From: Dialister pneumosintes
GTDB taxonomy: Bacteria > Bacillota > Negativicutes > Veillonellales > Dialisteraceae
Direction: 5' to 3'
DNA: 64,000 nucleotides
Assembly (NCBI RefSeq): GCF_001717505.1
Contig: NZ_CP017037.1
Location: 156,001 to 220,000, forward strand
Below are positions 21,011-30,339 of this stretch, piece by piece (position 1 is the first letter of the stretch; each line of letters opens with the position of its first letter). Made by a program: the position numbers and the translations under genes. The notes under the pieces were generated by a model. The model searched no databases. It was not told where the DNA came from and worked only from the letters and a program-made list of their open reading frames with translations.

Positions 21011-21664
21011 ATGTATATCTTATTAATGGGACCTCCTGGTGCTGGGAAAGGTACACAGGCGGAACGATTGATCCGTGAATACGGTATCCCTCAGATTTCT
21101 ACTGGTGATATGTTTAGAGCAGCAGTGAAGTCAGGAACACCTCTTGGTAAAGAAGCCAAAAGTTATATGGATAAGGGGGCATTGGTACCGGACAGTGTTA
21201 CTGTTGGTATCGTTAAAGAAAGACTTGCTCAGGAAGATTGTAAAGATGGTTGGATTTTGGATGGATTTCCTCGTACAACAGCGCAAGCAGCCTCTTTAGA
21301 TTCTATTCTTCATGAAATGGGAATTTCTTTAACCGCGGTATTGGGAATTAATGCCAATCGTGAAGATCTCATTAAGAGGGTAAGTGGTAGACTTGTATGT
21401 CGCAAGTGTAGTGCTTCCTTCCATAGAGATTTCCGTCCTCCGAAACAGCAGGGAGTTTGTGATAATTGTGGGGGAGAACTTTATCAGCGTGCTGATGATA
21501 ATGAAAAAACTATTCGGTCCAGATTGGCTGTATATGATGAGCAAACAAAACCGTTGATTGATTATTATAAGATGAGCGGACGTTATGTTGACATTGATGG
21601 AGACCAGTCTATGGATGAAGTTTTTTCTGATATTAAAGGTTCTCTTGCAAAGGCGAAAAAATGA
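21011..21664 (+). CDS. adk: Adenylate kinase, zinc-lid type
   Basis: Interconverts ATP and AMP with two ADP. 217 aa; P-loop GPPGAGKGT at 7-15 and DGFPRT near 84-89. The lid carries four cysteines (C130, C133, C150, C153), the structural zinc site usual in Gram-positive enzymes. Its stop overlaps the map start in ATGA. Confidence 0.97.
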   Translation: MYILLMGPPGAGKGTQAERLIREYGIPQISTGDMFRAAVKSGTPLGKEAKSYMDKGALVPDSVTVGIVKERLAQEDCKDGWILDGFPRTTAQAASLDSILHEMGISLTAVLGINANREDLIKRVSGRLVCRKCSASFHRDFRPPKQQGVCDNCGGELYQRADDNEKTIRSRLAVYDEQTKPLIDYYKMSGRYVDIDGDQSMDEVFSDIKGSLAKAKK

Positions 21665-22413
21665 TTAATATTCGTACGCCTGAAGAAATAGAAAAGATTG
21701 CTCGTGCAGGAAAACTTACTGCTGACACTCTTTCTTTTCTTGCTAAAAATATAAAACCGGGGATTAGTACTCTGGAGATAGATAAAATGGCGGAAGAGTA
21801 CATTAGAAATCATGGTGGTATCCCAAGTGAAAAAGGCTATTATGGTTATCCCGCTTCTATTTGTACATCTGTAAATGAAGTGGTTGTACATGGTATTCCG
21901 TCAGCTCGCAAAATCCTAAAGAAAGGTGATATTATTTCCCTTGATCTTGTGGTAGAATTAGATGGTTATATGGGAGATTCTTGTATCACTGTTCCTGTAG
22001 GACATTGCAATAAAAAGATGGCTCAACTTTTAAAGGCTACAGAAGACTCTTTATATGCAGGCATAAAACAAGCAGTAGTGGGTAATCACGTTGGTGATAT
22101 TGGCTACGCTGTAGAATGTGCTATTAAGCCGTATGGATATGGAATCCTTCGAGACTATGTAGGACATGGTATCGGTACGGAAATGCATGAAGATCCAGAA
22201 GTACCAAATTATGGAGAACCAGGACATGGACCGCGTTTAGAAGAAGGTATGGTTATTTGCATTGAGCCGATGATTACCATGGGCAGTGAAGAAACTTATA
22301 CTTTGCGTGATGGATGGAGCGTAGTAACTGTTGATGGATTACCGTCAGCACATATGGAACATACCATTGCTATTACTAAAGACGGCCCACGAATTCTGAC
22401 TATGCGGTCATAA
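21661..22413 (+). CDS. map: Methionine aminopeptidase type I
   Basis: Removes the initiator Met from new proteins. 250 aa, type Ia without an N-terminal extension. Metal ligands lie in SLDLVVELDGYMGDS (two Asp), GHGIGTEMHE (His), EPMIT (Glu) and MEHTIAIT (Glu). Overlaps adk by four bases, so the two are translationally coupled. Confidence 0.97.
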   Translation: MINIRTPEEIEKIARAGKLTADTLSFLAKNIKPGISTLEIDKMAEEYIRNHGGIPSEKGYYGYPASICTSVNEVVVHGIPSARKILKKGDIISLDLVVELDGYMGDSCITVPVGHCNKKMAQLLKATEDSLYAGIKQAVVGNHVGDIGYAVECAIKPYGYGILRDYVGHGIGTEMHEDPEVPNYGEPGHGPRLEEGMVICIEPMITMGSEETYTLRDGWSVVTVDGLPSAHMEHTIAITKDGPRILTMRS

Positions 22414-22479
22414 AGTACGGGGCACTATGAATTACCTTTAATATGTATTTCATAGAAAAAATAGTTAAAGGAGGCTCCC

Positions 22480-22698
22480 ATGAGCAAGGAAGACGTCATT
22501 GAAGTGGAAGGTTTGGTTGTTGAAAAATTACCAAATGCAATGTTCCGCGTCAAATTGGAAAATGGTCATATCGTATTGGCGCATATTTCCGGCAAGATGC
22601 GTATGAATTTCATTCGTATATTGCCTGGGGACCGGGTGACCCTGGAACTGACCGCCTATGATTTGGACCATGGTAGAATTACTTACCGCTTCAAATAA
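22480..22698 (+). CDS. infA: Translation initiation factor IF-1
   Basis: Blocks the A site during initiation. 72 aa, a single S1-like OB fold: [39 protein letters not shown] and a C-terminal [18 protein letters not shown] precedes the ATG. Confidence 0.97.
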   Translation: MSKEDVIEVEGLVVEKLPNAMFRVKLENGHIVLAHISGKMRMNFIRILPGDRVTLELTAYDLDHGRITYRFK

Positions 22699-22714
22699 GT
22701 AAGGAGGAAACAAG

Positions 22715-22828
22715 ATGAAGGTCAGACCATCCGTTAAGAAGATGTGTGACAAGTGTAAGATCATCAAACGCAAAGGTCGCGTTATGGTCATTTGTGAAAA
22801 TCCGAAACATAAGCAGAGACAAGGTTAA
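22715..22828 (+). CDS. rpmJ: 50S ribosomal protein L36
   Basis: A 37-aa protein read directly from the sequence: [20 protein letters not shown] then [18 protein letters not shown]11, C14, C27 and H32 form the zinc site, so this is the zinc-binding form. AAGGAGG lies 8 bases before the ATG, and it sits between infA and rpsM as usual. Confidence 0.96.
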   Translation: MKVRPSVKKMCDKCKIIKRKGRVMVICENPKHKQRQG

Positions 22829-22849
22829 TAAAAAGGAGGTATTGAGTAG

Positions 22850-23227
22850 ATGGCACGTATAGCTGGTGTAGACTTACCAAGAGATAAGCGCGTTGAGATC
22901 GGCTTGACTTATATTTATGGAATAGGCCTTACTCTTTCCAAAGAAATTTTGAGCAAAGCTGGTATTAATCCAGATGTTCGCGTAAAAGATTTAACAGAAG
23001 ATGATGTTGCTAATATCCGCAATGTATTGGCTGAATATAAGGTCGAAGGTGATCTTCGTAGAGAAGTATCCCTCAACATTAAACGTTTAGTTGAAATTGG
23101 TTCTTACAGAGGAAACCGTCATCGTCAAGGTTTGCCAACTCGTGGACAGCGTACAAAGACAAATGCTCGTACACGTAAAGGTCCAAGAAAGACCATTGCA
23201 GGCAAGAAGCTTGCTACTAAGAAATAA
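22850..23227 (+). CDS. rpsM: 30S ribosomal protein S13
   Basis: 30S head protein bridging to the 50S subunit. 125 aa, starting [20 protein letters not shown], ending with the tail [19 protein letters not shown] that reaches the P-site tRNA. Confidence 0.97.
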   Translation: MARIAGVDLPRDKRVEIGLTYIYGIGLTLSKEILSKAGINPDVRVKDLTEDDVANIRNVLAEYKVEGDLRREVSLNIKRLVEIGSYRGNRHRQGLPTRGQRTKTNARTRKGPRKTIAGKKLATKK

Positions 23228-23245
23228 TGTTGAAGGAGGAATAAA

Positions 23246-23623
23246 ATGGCTACAGTAAAAAGAAGAGAAAAGAAGCATGTAGAAACCGGTGCCGCACACA
23301 TTCGTTCCACATTCAACAATACGATTGTAACGATTACAGATTCTAACGGAAATACCATTTCTTGGGCTTCCGCTGGTGGGCTTGGTTTTAGAGGCTCTCG
23401 TAAGAGTACTCCATTTGCAGCTCAGATGACCGCTGAACAAGCAGCTAAGGTTGCAATTGAGCACGGTATGCGTTCCGCTGATGTATTTGTCAAAGGACCG
23501 GGCGCAGGTCGTGAAGCTGCAATCCGCGCATTGCAAGCTGCAGGAATTGAAGTTAGCAGTATTAAGGACGTTACCCCGATTCCACATAATGGATGTCGTC
23601 CTCCAAAGCGCAGAAGAATTTAA
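23246..23623 (+). CDS. rpsK: 30S ribosomal protein S11
   Basis: Platform protein of the 30S subunit. 125 aa with [15 protein letters not shown] and the C-terminal [18 protein letters not shown]. rpsD, which follows rpsK in most relatives, is absent; rpoA comes next. Confidence 0.97.
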   Translation: MATVKRREKKHVETGAAHIRSTFNNTIVTITDSNGNTISWASAGGLGFRGSRKSTPFAAQMTAEQAAKVAIEHGMRSADVFVKGPGAGREAAIRALQAAGIEVSSIKDVTPIPHNGCRPPKRRRI

Positions 23624-23675
23624 TTTTAACTTTTGCGTACATTAGCACATTGTTGTGCGGAAGGAGGACTTTCGG

Positions 23676-24671
23676 ATGATCGAAAACAAAAGCTTCACAA
23701 TTAAAACTGTTGCTCTTGATGAAGATAAGCGTCATGGCAAGTTTGAATGCGAACCACTCGAACGAGGATATGGTATTACGCTAGGCAACAGCCTTAGACG
23801 TGTGTTGCTTTCATCTTTAAGCGGTGTGGCTATCACATCTATTAAAATTGATGGCGTACTTCATGAATTTTCTGCCATAAATGGTGTTAGAGAAGACGTG
23901 ACTGACATCATTCTTAACCTTAAGAAAATTCGTTTTATTGCACATGATGAAGCAGAATTTCCTATTAAGTGTAGAATTGATGTTACTGAGGAAGGCATTT
24001 TGCGTGCTGGCGACGTACCGTTGCCGTCTGAAATCGATGTACTGAATAAAGATCTAGCTATTTGCACCCTTGATACAGATAGTCATCTCGGAATGGAAAT
24101 TACTATTGATCAGGGACGTGGCTATGTACCCTTTACAAAGAATAAGAGAGAAGACGACGTCATTGGAGTCATTCCGATTGATTCCATCTATTCTCCAGTT
24201 ATTAAGTGTAACTATGAAGTGAGCGATACCCGTGTCGGAAACGAGATGGATTATGATAAGCTAACTCTCGAAGTATTGACAGATGGTTCTATTACAGCTC
24301 CTGATGCGGTAGCTGTAGCAGCTACTATTTTAATCAAGAGCTTTAAGAATTTTCAGTCTTTAGTTACAAAACCAATTTCTTTAGAAGCCACAGAAGATGT
24401 TGCTTCTGTAGAAGTTGTGGAACATAAAGAAGCTGAAGAAGAAAATAAGGTAGATCTTACCAGTATTCTTATTGAAGATCTTGAACTTTCTGTTCGTGCT
24501 TTCAATTGCTTAAAGAGAGCTGAAATCAATACTCTCGAAGAGTTAACAGCAAAATCGGAAGATGAATTAACCCGTGTACGCAATCTCGGAAAAAAATCTG
24601 TAGATGAAATAAAAGAAAAGCTTTCTAATTTTAGAGGACTTGACCTTCATCTCAGAAATTCAAAAGATTGA
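23676..24671 (+). CDS. rpoA: RNA polymerase alpha subunit
   Basis: Assembles RNA polymerase and contacts UP elements and activators. 331 aa from the ATG at 23676, which has AAGGAGG 8 bases upstream; a GTG at 23655 is rejected. The N-terminal dimerisation domain (FECEPLERGYGITLGNSLRR) is joined by an acidic linker (HKEAEEENK) to the C-terminal DNA-binding domain (LSVRAFNCLKRAEINTLEEL, VRNLGKKSVDEI). Confidence 0.98.
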   Translation: MIENKSFTIKTVALDEDKRHGKFECEPLERGYGITLGNSLRRVLLSSLSGVAITSIKIDGVLHEFSAINGVREDVTDIILNLKKIRFIAHDEAEFPIKCRIDVTEEGILRAGDVPLPSEIDVLNKDLAICTLDTDSHLGMEITIDQGRGYVPFTKNKREDDVIGVIPIDSIYSPVIKCNYEVSDTRVGNEMDYDKLTLEVLTDGSITAPDAVAVAATILIKSFKNFQSLVTKPISLEATEDVASVEVVEHKEAEEENKVDLTSILIEDLELSVRAFNCLKRAEINTLEELTAKSEDELTRVRNLGKKSVDEIKEKLSNFRGLDLHLRNSKD

Positions 24672-24691
24672 TCATTATTTAGGAGGAAGAC

Positions 24692-25030
24692 ATGGCTCAT
24701 AGCAAATTAAGAAGAACAAGCGGACCACGTAAAGCCGTTCTCCGCAGCCTGGTCACCGCTCTTTTCCAATATGGTCGTATTCAGACTACCGAAGCTAAGG
24801 CGAAAGAACTTCGCAAGACAGCTGATAAGATGATTTCTCTTGCTAAAAGAGGAGATCTTCATGCTCGTCGTCAAGCTGAAGGTTTTATTATGGACAAGGC
24901 AGTTACTAAGAAATTGTTCGATGAAATTGCACAAAAGTATACCGAACGTAATGGCGGTTATACTCGTATCATGAAGTTGGGACTTCGTCAAGGAGACTCC
25001 GCTCCAGTAGCTATCATTGAATTGGTATAA
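24692..25030 (+). CDS. rplQ: 50S ribosomal protein L17
   Basis: Exit-tunnel-side protein. 112 aa, starting [20 protein letters not shown], with [18 protein letters not shown]. Last gene of the S10-spc-alpha operon; a terminator follows at once. Confidence 0.97.
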   Translation: MAHSKLRRTSGPRKAVLRSLVTALFQYGRIQTTEAKAKELRKTADKMISLAKRGDLHARRQAEGFIMDKAVTKKLFDEIAQKYTERNGGYTRIMKLGLRQGDSAPVAIIELV

Positions 25031-25033
25031 GAT

Positions 25034-25066
25034 AAAAAGTACTACGTTTGTGCGTAGTACTTTTTT
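25034..25066 (+). terminator. Terminator of the S10-spc-alpha operon
   Basis: AAAAGTACTACG and CGTAGTACTTTT form a 12-bp stem around TTTGTG, followed by T6. Confidence 0.92.
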
Positions 25067-25418
25067 CATGTTGCTTTTAAATGTTGTGTATAATGAAAAA
25101 TCTTTTTTAATGAGGTTAGAAGAGAATTTTCTAAAGAATAAATTAAGAACTATATCCGCTAAAACTTGATGCTTATAAATGGGGTTATAGATGCCAGATT
25201 TATAATATTTTACAGACAAACATTACAATGATTGTCTGTAAAAATATAGTTTTATTTATAAAAAAGTTTTTGTATCAGGTATTCTCTTTCCAAAGAGGAG
25301 AATTCTATTATTACTTTAACTTATCTATGATAATATGATAAAAAGGAGTATTGTAATATAGAAAATGATATATTTAGATTTCATTTTAAATAGAATTAAG
25401 TAATTATAGAGATTAAAA
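25067..25418. other. Gene-free AT-rich stretch with a 36-nt inverted repeat
   Basis: No convincing reading frame on either strand. It holds the inverted repeat at 25208-25243 and is otherwise featureless. It lies where the ecf-truA genes follow rplQ in many Firmicutes. Confidence 0.5.
25208..25243. repeat. Inverted repeat with nested arms
   Basis: TTTTACAGACAA at 25208-25219 is the exact complement of 25232-25243, and inside it CATT/AATG pair around AC with one A-A mismatch. It would fold into a 16-bp hairpin. There is no T tract in either direction and no flanking gene, so its role is unknown. Confidence 0.75.
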
Positions 25419-25464
25419 CTTCAATAAAAAAGGACGCTTATAAAGCGTCCTTTTTTATTGAAGT
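25419..25464 (-). terminator. Terminator after the NCS2 permease gene
   Basis: AGGACGCTT and AAGCGTCCT form the core stem around ATA, flanked by A and T runs; the palindrome extends outward through CTTCAATAAAA and TTTTATTGAAG. It can work on both strands; only the minus-strand gene needs it. Confidence 0.88.
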
Positions 25465-26856
25465 TTAGCCTATAAAGAAATATTTAGCGATAAATACAAT
25501 AGCTAATATGATAAGAAGTGGACTGATTTTTTTCTTTTCTCCTGATAGAGCATTTAATACTACATAAGAAATAATTCCCATAGAAATACCCTCAGATATA
25601 CTATAGAAGAATGGCATTGCAATAATGGTGATATAAGCAGGAATTGCTTCTGTAAGTTCTCCAAAGTTCGTAGTTGCTACTGATGTAAACATAAGGAATC
25701 CTACAATAATAAGCGCAGGAGCTGTAGCAAAGGCGGGGATTGCTAAGAAAATAGGAGAGAAGAAAATAGAAACTAAGAAAAGAAAGGCTACTGTTACCGC
25801 TGTAAGACCGGTTCTTCCACCTTCACCTACACCCGCAGCACTTTCTACATAAGTAGTAGTAGTACTTACACCTAAAAGTGAGCCAAATATAGTAGCAATA
25901 GCATCTGATAATAAAGCTGGTTTGATACGAGGAAGTTTTCCCTCTTTATCAAGCATATTTGCTTTTTGAGATACGCCCACAAGAGTTCCTAATGTATCAA
26001 AGATATCAACAAATAAGAATGCAAAGAGTACAGCAAAAAAATCAAAAGAAATAACTTGTGAAAAGTCTAATTTCATAAAGACAGGCTCTATACTTTGTGG
26101 AAGCAAAGAAGCTAATCCATTAAATTGTGGGAATGTGCTGAATGCACCTACCGATGGATCTGGAATATATAATCCGGTTGCTTCTGCTATCATACCTAAA
26201 ATCCAAGAAGCCAGAATGCCCCAAAGAATATTTCCTCTTACTTTTTTTATCATGAAGAATGCAGTAATGAAAATTCCTAATATAGCAATGAGTACAGGGG
26301 TTCCGGTTGTATAGAAAGAACCGGATAAAGCTGCACTTTTAAATGAGAATAACGCGACTTTAGTTGCTTCATTAGATACAACAATATGTGCACTTCCCAG
26401 TCCGATAAAACAAATAAATAAGCCAATTCCGGCAGATACTGCTTTTTTTAGATTCATAGGAATTGCATTAAAGATTGCTTCACGTAAATTAGTGAGCGTT
26501 AGCAAAATGAAAATTACACCCTCAAAAAATACGGCAGATAAAGCAGTTTCCCAACTATACCCCATAGACATGACAACAGTATAGGCAAAAAAGGCATTCA
26601 GTCCCATACCCGGAGCTAATGCAAATGGATAATTAGCTAATAAAGCCATTAATAAAGTGCCTATAAAAGACGCTAGACATGTGGCGGTTAATACCGCACC
26701 TTTATCCATTCCGATAGCGCCCATGATCATGGGGTTGACGGCAAGAATATATGCCATTGTCATAAATGTGGTAGCGCCCGCCAGTATTTCTGTTTTAATG
26801 GTGGTACCATTTTCTTTTAGATGAAATACACGGTCGAGGAAAGAAGTGTTGTTCAT
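25465..26856 (-). CDS. NCS2 family purine (hypoxanthine/guanine/adenine) permease
   Basis: An inner-membrane purine:proton symporter of the NCS2 AzgA-like branch. 463 aa with about twelve or more membrane segments. The N-terminal EILAGATTFMTMAYILAVNP and LAPGMGLNAFFAY, and the central DIFDTLGTLVGVS, are family motifs. The ATG has AAGGAGG 6-7 bases upstream. It is monocistronic, with a good promoter at 26896-26924 and its own terminator. I saw no purine riboswitch in the short leader. The exact purine cannot be decided from sequence. Confidence 0.9.
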   Translation of the reverse strand: MNNTSFLDRVFHLKENGTTIKTEILAGATTFMTMAYILAVNPMIMGAIGMDKGAVLTATCLASFIGTLLMALLANYPFALAPGMGLNAFFAYTVVMSMGYSWETALSAVFFEGVIFILLTLTNLREAIFNAIPMNLKKAVSAGIGLFICFIGLGSAHIVVSNEATKVALFSFKSAALSGSFYTTGTPVLIAILGIFITAFFMIKKVRGNILWGILASWILGMIAEATGLYIPDPSVGAFSTFPQFNGLASLLPQSIEPVFMKLDFSQVISFDFFAVLFAFLFVDIFDTLGTLVGVSQKANMLDKEGKLPRIKPALLSDAIATIFGSLLGVSTTTTYVESAAGVGEGGRTGLTAVTVAFLFLVSIFFSPIFLAIPAFATAPALIIVGFLMFTSVATTNFGELTEAIPAYITIIAMPFFYSISEGISMGIISYVVLNALSGEKKKISPLLIILAIVFIAKYFFIG

Positions 26857-26895
26857 TAGATCCTCCTTGGTTCATAAATAAAATTAATCATTTTT

Positions 26896-26924
26896 ATTAT
26901 AAGTGGTTTTGTTTGATGGAACAA
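26896..26924 (-). promoter_or_regulatory. Promoter of the NCS2 permease gene
   Basis: On the minus strand TTGTTC and TATAAT are separated by 17 bp, about 40 bases before the start codon. Confidence 0.6.
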
Positions 26925-26951
26925 TAGACAATATAATTTTATTTTTATAAC

Positions 26952-27926
26952 TTATATAGGGAAAAGTATTCTTGCCATATAAATTACGATGGTCATCGTT
27001 AAAATAGATGCAAAAGTACTCATAATTACAATTTCTGTAGCAAAGTCAATATAATTTCGGAACTCAATAGCATAGAGTACTGAGTTGGCTGGAGAAGGAA
27101 CGGATGACATAATCATGAGTACTTGACAGACGATAGGAGAGAATCCGGTGCCAAAAGTATTCCAAATTGTTAATAATCCCCATACGATAAGCGGTGCACC
27201 TAAAAGGCGTAGAGAAGTAGCGGCCCACGCATCTATATCTTGTACTTTGAATTGACTATGGTGTATTTGGATTCCTAACGCCATCATTACAATGGCTACT
27301 AGTGCTTGTGCACTATATTTGAAAAGAGGCCATATAAATAAGTCTGATAAATTTATTTGCAATATTTTTATTGTAAAAACAGAAACTAGAACGTAGATAA
27401 CCGGCATATGTAGAATAACTTTAATAGCATCATAGGGGGTTAACTTTCCTTTTCCTGCTTGATATAAGCCTAGTGTATTTAAAAATATATTCATTTGTAT
27501 TAATAACATAGTACCTGCACTTAATGTGGGTATGAGATAAGGCGTTTCGCCATTGACTATAAAAGGGTCATTTGAGAACACTAAAGCAACTAGTGCAATT
27601 CCGATGTTTCCGGTGTTTGAAAACATCGTTGCATTTTTAAAAGCTTCTATTTTGCCGAGCGGAAATTTGCGTAGTTTTCCGTAGAGAATACCAATTATAC
27701 TTAAGAAAAACATTTCTATGCAAGCAAAAAAGAAGACATTTATCATCGTTATATTAATAGAAGCAGAATATACACTATAAAATATAAAGCTTGGAAGGAC
27801 AACAAAAAAAGTTAATTTATTTAATGTTTTTACATCGAGAGTAAATATAATATCAAGAATATATCCAATAGCAATAAAAACAATTAGGGGTAAAATGTTA
27901 TTACTGATAATTTGTAAAAAAGCCAT
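26952..27926 (-). CDS. AEC family transporter (auxin efflux carrier/malate permease type)
   Basis: A 324-aa membrane protein of the AEC family, whose bacterial members move malate, malonate or other organic acids. It has about ten hydrophobic segments in two inverted halves; the first reads LPLIVFIAIGYILDIIF and a helix near the end reads VCQVLMIMSSVPSPANSV, a family feature. It is 25 bases downstream of a second, more diverged AEC gene, so the two form a tandem pair in one transcript. Substrate unknown. Confidence 0.85.
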   Translation of the reverse strand: MAFLQIISNNILPLIVFIAIGYILDIIFTLDVKTLNKLTFFVVLPSFIFYSVYSASINITMINVFFFACIEMFFLSIIGILYGKLRKFPLGKIEAFKNATMFSNTGNIGIALVALVFSNDPFIVNGETPYLIPTLSAGTMLLIQMNIFLNTLGLYQAGKGKLTPYDAIKVILHMPVIYVLVSVFTIKILQINLSDLFIWPLFKYSAQALVAIVMMALGIQIHHSQFKVQDIDAWAATSLRLLGAPLIVWGLLTIWNTFGTGFSPIVCQVLMIMSSVPSPANSVLYAIEFRNYIDFATEIVIMSTFASILTMTIVIYMARILFPI

Positions 27927-27951
27927 AAAATCTCCAGTATGAAAAGAGTAA

Positions 27952-28905
27952 TCAAGATAAGGATAAAGGGAAAAGTTTCATCGCCCAGTGTATTGCTAAT
28001 GGACATAAAAATAGGTATACGGCTAACTCAGCTAATAATAATTGCGAGTTTTCATTACTGGAAGAAGATAAACTTTTATCCCACTTAGACATGGATTGTG
28101 TTGCAGGAATAGATACAGCAATAAATAAAATTTGCGATTCCAATGCAGAAAGAAAATGAGTGTTTCGAATGCATAAATAGGCAATGCTTAACATCAGAAC
28201 AAAGCGCAATATAGGAAAAAGGATCTCGTAGTAAGAGATAGTTTTTTTGGGTAATCTATGAATCCATACTCCGGCAGTAATTCCTATTAACACAATAAAA
28301 ACTCCATCATAATGGAGCAATACAGGCCATAAAAATGTATGTGTAATGGGAATAGAGAAGTAATGGAGTATAAAAGCAAATAATGCTGCATATAAAACAG
28401 GCGTTGCCATAATCTTTTTTATGACTAAAAAGATGGATTTTGTATGAATAAATGTATTTATAGATATGCGTATTAATGTAACAGCAATAAGCATTAAAAT
28501 AGCAATAGATAAAGCTGTTTGTGAACAATTGGGAATACTAGTGTTTATTGTTATGTATGGGGCATGTGTAAATACAAAAAATATAAATACAATGCCTAAC
28601 GCTTCCATATCAGAAGCTAGAAATGAAGAAATTGAAATTTCATAAGAAGGAAATGCTTTTTTTATAAAATACCCTAATAAGCTTGTAATAAATAAAATGA
28701 ATATGAATAGAAATGTACTTCTTATCTCCTTTATAGGAGTGTATCGGTATAAACATAAAAAAGTAAATAAAGGGATGGCAACATATGAAGAAATAATATT
28801 ATAAGTGCGTATATCTAAAGAAAAATATTTATCGAGAAGATATCCTATCATTATGAATAATAATAAAGGGAATACATCATAATAAATAACTAATATATAG
28901 TCCAT
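27952..28905 (-). CDS. AEC family transporter, diverged tandem copy
   Basis: A 317-aa protein with the same organisation as the next gene (DVFPLLLFIMIGYLLDKYFS at the start, ESQILFIAVSIPATQSMS near the end), so also AEC family. It is more diverged: the N-terminal region is rich in Tyr, Phe and Ser and the second half lacks some small residues of its neighbour. An extended Ser-rich loop (DKSLSSSSNENSQ) precedes the last segments. AAGGAGA precedes the ATG. Tandem duplication followed by divergence is the likely history; substrate unknown. Confidence 0.72.
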   Translation of the reverse strand: MDYILVIYYDVFPLLLFIMIGYLLDKYFSLDIRTYNIISSYVAIPLFTFLCLYRYTPIKEIRSTFLFIFILFITSLLGYFIKKAFPSYEISISSFLASDMEALGIVFIFFVFTHAPYITINTSIPNCSQTALSIAILMLIAVTLIRISINTFIHTKSIFLVIKKIMATPVLYAALFAFILHYFSIPITHTFLWPVLLHYDGVFIVLIGITAGVWIHRLPKKTISYYEILFPILRFVLMLSIAYLCIRNTHFLSALESQILFIAVSIPATQSMSKWDKSLSSSSNENSQLLLAELAVYLFLCPLAIHWAMKLFPLSLS

Positions 28906-29108
28906 GGAAATCTCCTTGTTTGATTATGTACCTGTATATATGTATAAGTATAGTATAACTTCTAAAAGAGGTAAATCTTTATAATTTATTAACAAGATTA
29001 TTTAACGAGAGATTACCTGATGACTATTTTGATTACATTTAGGTTTACTTATAACATGAAAGTTGATGGGTAGATAACCATATTTCATGAATAAAAATAT
29101 AAAGTACA

Positions 29109-29137
29109 TTGACAGTTTTTGTTTTATTTTATAAAAT
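29109..29137 (+). promoter_or_regulatory. Promoter of the tRNA-Ser gene
   Basis: TTGACA and TAAAAT are separated by 17 bp, and the -10 box ends 13 bases before the mature tRNA. Confidence 0.7.
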
Positions 29138-29150
29138 ATTAAAAGTTTAT

Positions 29151-29240
29151 GGAGGGGTGTCCGAGTGGTTGAAGGAGGCGGTCTTGAAAACCGTTAACCT
29201 TTCGCGAGGTTCATGGGTTCGAATCCCATTCCCTCCGCCA
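29151..29240 (+). tRNA. tRNA-Ser(UGA), CCA encoded
   Basis: The 90-nt gene folds into a class II tRNA. The acceptor GGAGGGG pairs with the 3' strand before GCCA; the anticodon loop CTTGAAA gives UGA; the long variable arm AACCTTTCGCGAGGTT is typical of serine; the T loop is GGTTCGAATCC. It has its own promoter and terminator. Confidence 0.96.
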
Positions 29241-29241
29241 T

Positions 29242-29270
29242 AAAAGCACTGCATAACGGCAGTGCTTTTT
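29242..29270 (+). terminator. Terminator after tRNA-Ser
   Basis: AAAAGCACTGC and GCAGTGCTTTT form an 11-bp stem around ATAACG, with T5 following. Confidence 0.9.
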
Positions 29271-29308
29271 ATATATTTAATTAAAACTTGTATCGCTTTG
29301 GAGGAATT

Positions 29309-30187
29309 ATGACCGAAATAATAAGAAAACTTTCCTTTAAAAAGTTGATTTTAAATTTTATAGGATTAACTCTTGGGGCTATGATTTATTCTGCCGGGCT
29401 ACATTTATTTTTAGTTCCTAATAATATCATTGATGGTGGGGTTGTTGGTATTAGTCTTATTTTATCGGAGTTAACTAAAATTTCTTTTTCTTTTTGGGTA
29501 GTTATTTTAAATATTCCATTCTTTTATTTAGGGTATAAACGCTTAGGGAAAAGCTTAGCTGTTTTTGCTACGGTAGCAGTTGTTATTTTATCTTTCTGGA
29601 CACATTGGTTTGAAACATGGCAGCCAATAACTACAGATCCTTTTTTAGCAACTATATTTGGTGGTGTAATTATCGGAATCGGGGTTGGGTTAGTTATACG
29701 GAGTGGAGGTTCTTTAGATGGAACCGAAATAGTAGCCATTTGGTTGGATAGAAAAATTTCTTTTTCTGTAGGAGAAATTGTATTATTTTTTAATATTTTT
29801 ATTCTAGGAAGCGCAGGATTTGTATTTAATTGGAATAGTGCGATGTATTCTTTAGTTGCTTATTTTATTTGTTCTAAAGTAATAGATATAGTTACGGTCG
29901 GATTAGATGAATCTAAAGGAGTTCTTGTTGTTACTAATTATGGAGATGAAGTATCTGATGCATTAAATCATATGGGAAGATCTGTTACGATTCTTTACGG
30001 ACAAGGCGGCTATCTTAAAAATGAAAAGAAAGTGCTATATCTTGTAGTAAGTCGATTAGAAGTAACTGCATTAAAGCAAGTAGTACATTCTATTGATGAA
30101 CAAGCTTTCATTTCTGTTTTTGATGTGAGTGAAGTACATGGCGGTTTTACTAAAAAGAGGCAATTTATTTCCAATGATGATGGATAA
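29309..30187 (+). CDS. YitT family membrane protein (DUF161/DUF2179)
   Basis: A 292-aa membrane protein with five or six hydrophobic segments (NFIGLTLGAMIYSAGLHLF, GGVVGISLIL, IFGGVIIGIGVGLVIRSGGS) and a cytosolic C-terminal DUF2179 domain (SKGVLVVTNYGDEVSDAL to FDVSEVHGGF). The family's role is not established. The ATG at 29309 has TTTGGAGG 6 bases upstream; a start at 29288 is less likely. It appears monocistronic. Confidence 0.9.
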   Translation: MTEIIRKLSFKKLILNFIGLTLGAMIYSAGLHLFLVPNNIIDGGVVGISLILSELTKISFSFWVVILNIPFFYLGYKRLGKSLAVFATVAVVILSFWTHWFETWQPITTDPFLATIFGGVIIGIGVGLVIRSGGSLDGTEIVAIWLDRKISFSVGEIVLFFNIFILGSAGFVFNWNSAMYSLVAYFICSKVIDIVTVGLDESKGVLVVTNYGDEVSDALNHMGRSVTILYGQGGYLKNEKKVLYLVVSRLEVTALKQVVHSIDEQAFISVFDVSEVHGGFTKKRQFISNDDG

Positions 30188-30236
30188 AGGAATCGAACTC
30201 ATTACTTGAAATCTATTCACTGTAGAAGCGTTTTGT

Positions 30237-30265
30237 TTGTGCTTTTATCGAATATATGCTATCAT
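30237..30265 (+). promoter_or_regulatory. Promoter of tig
   Basis: TTGTGC and TATCAT are separated by 17 bp, and the -10 box has the TGC extension. It lies 75 bases before the tig start. The -10 region overlaps the 12-bp palindrome ATCATATATGAT. Confidence 0.45.
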
Positions 30266-30339
30266 ATATGATGCAATTTGTTTATGAAAATGAAAAAGGT
30301 ATCATTGTTGGTATAACCAACTTAAGGAGGAGTCAATAA

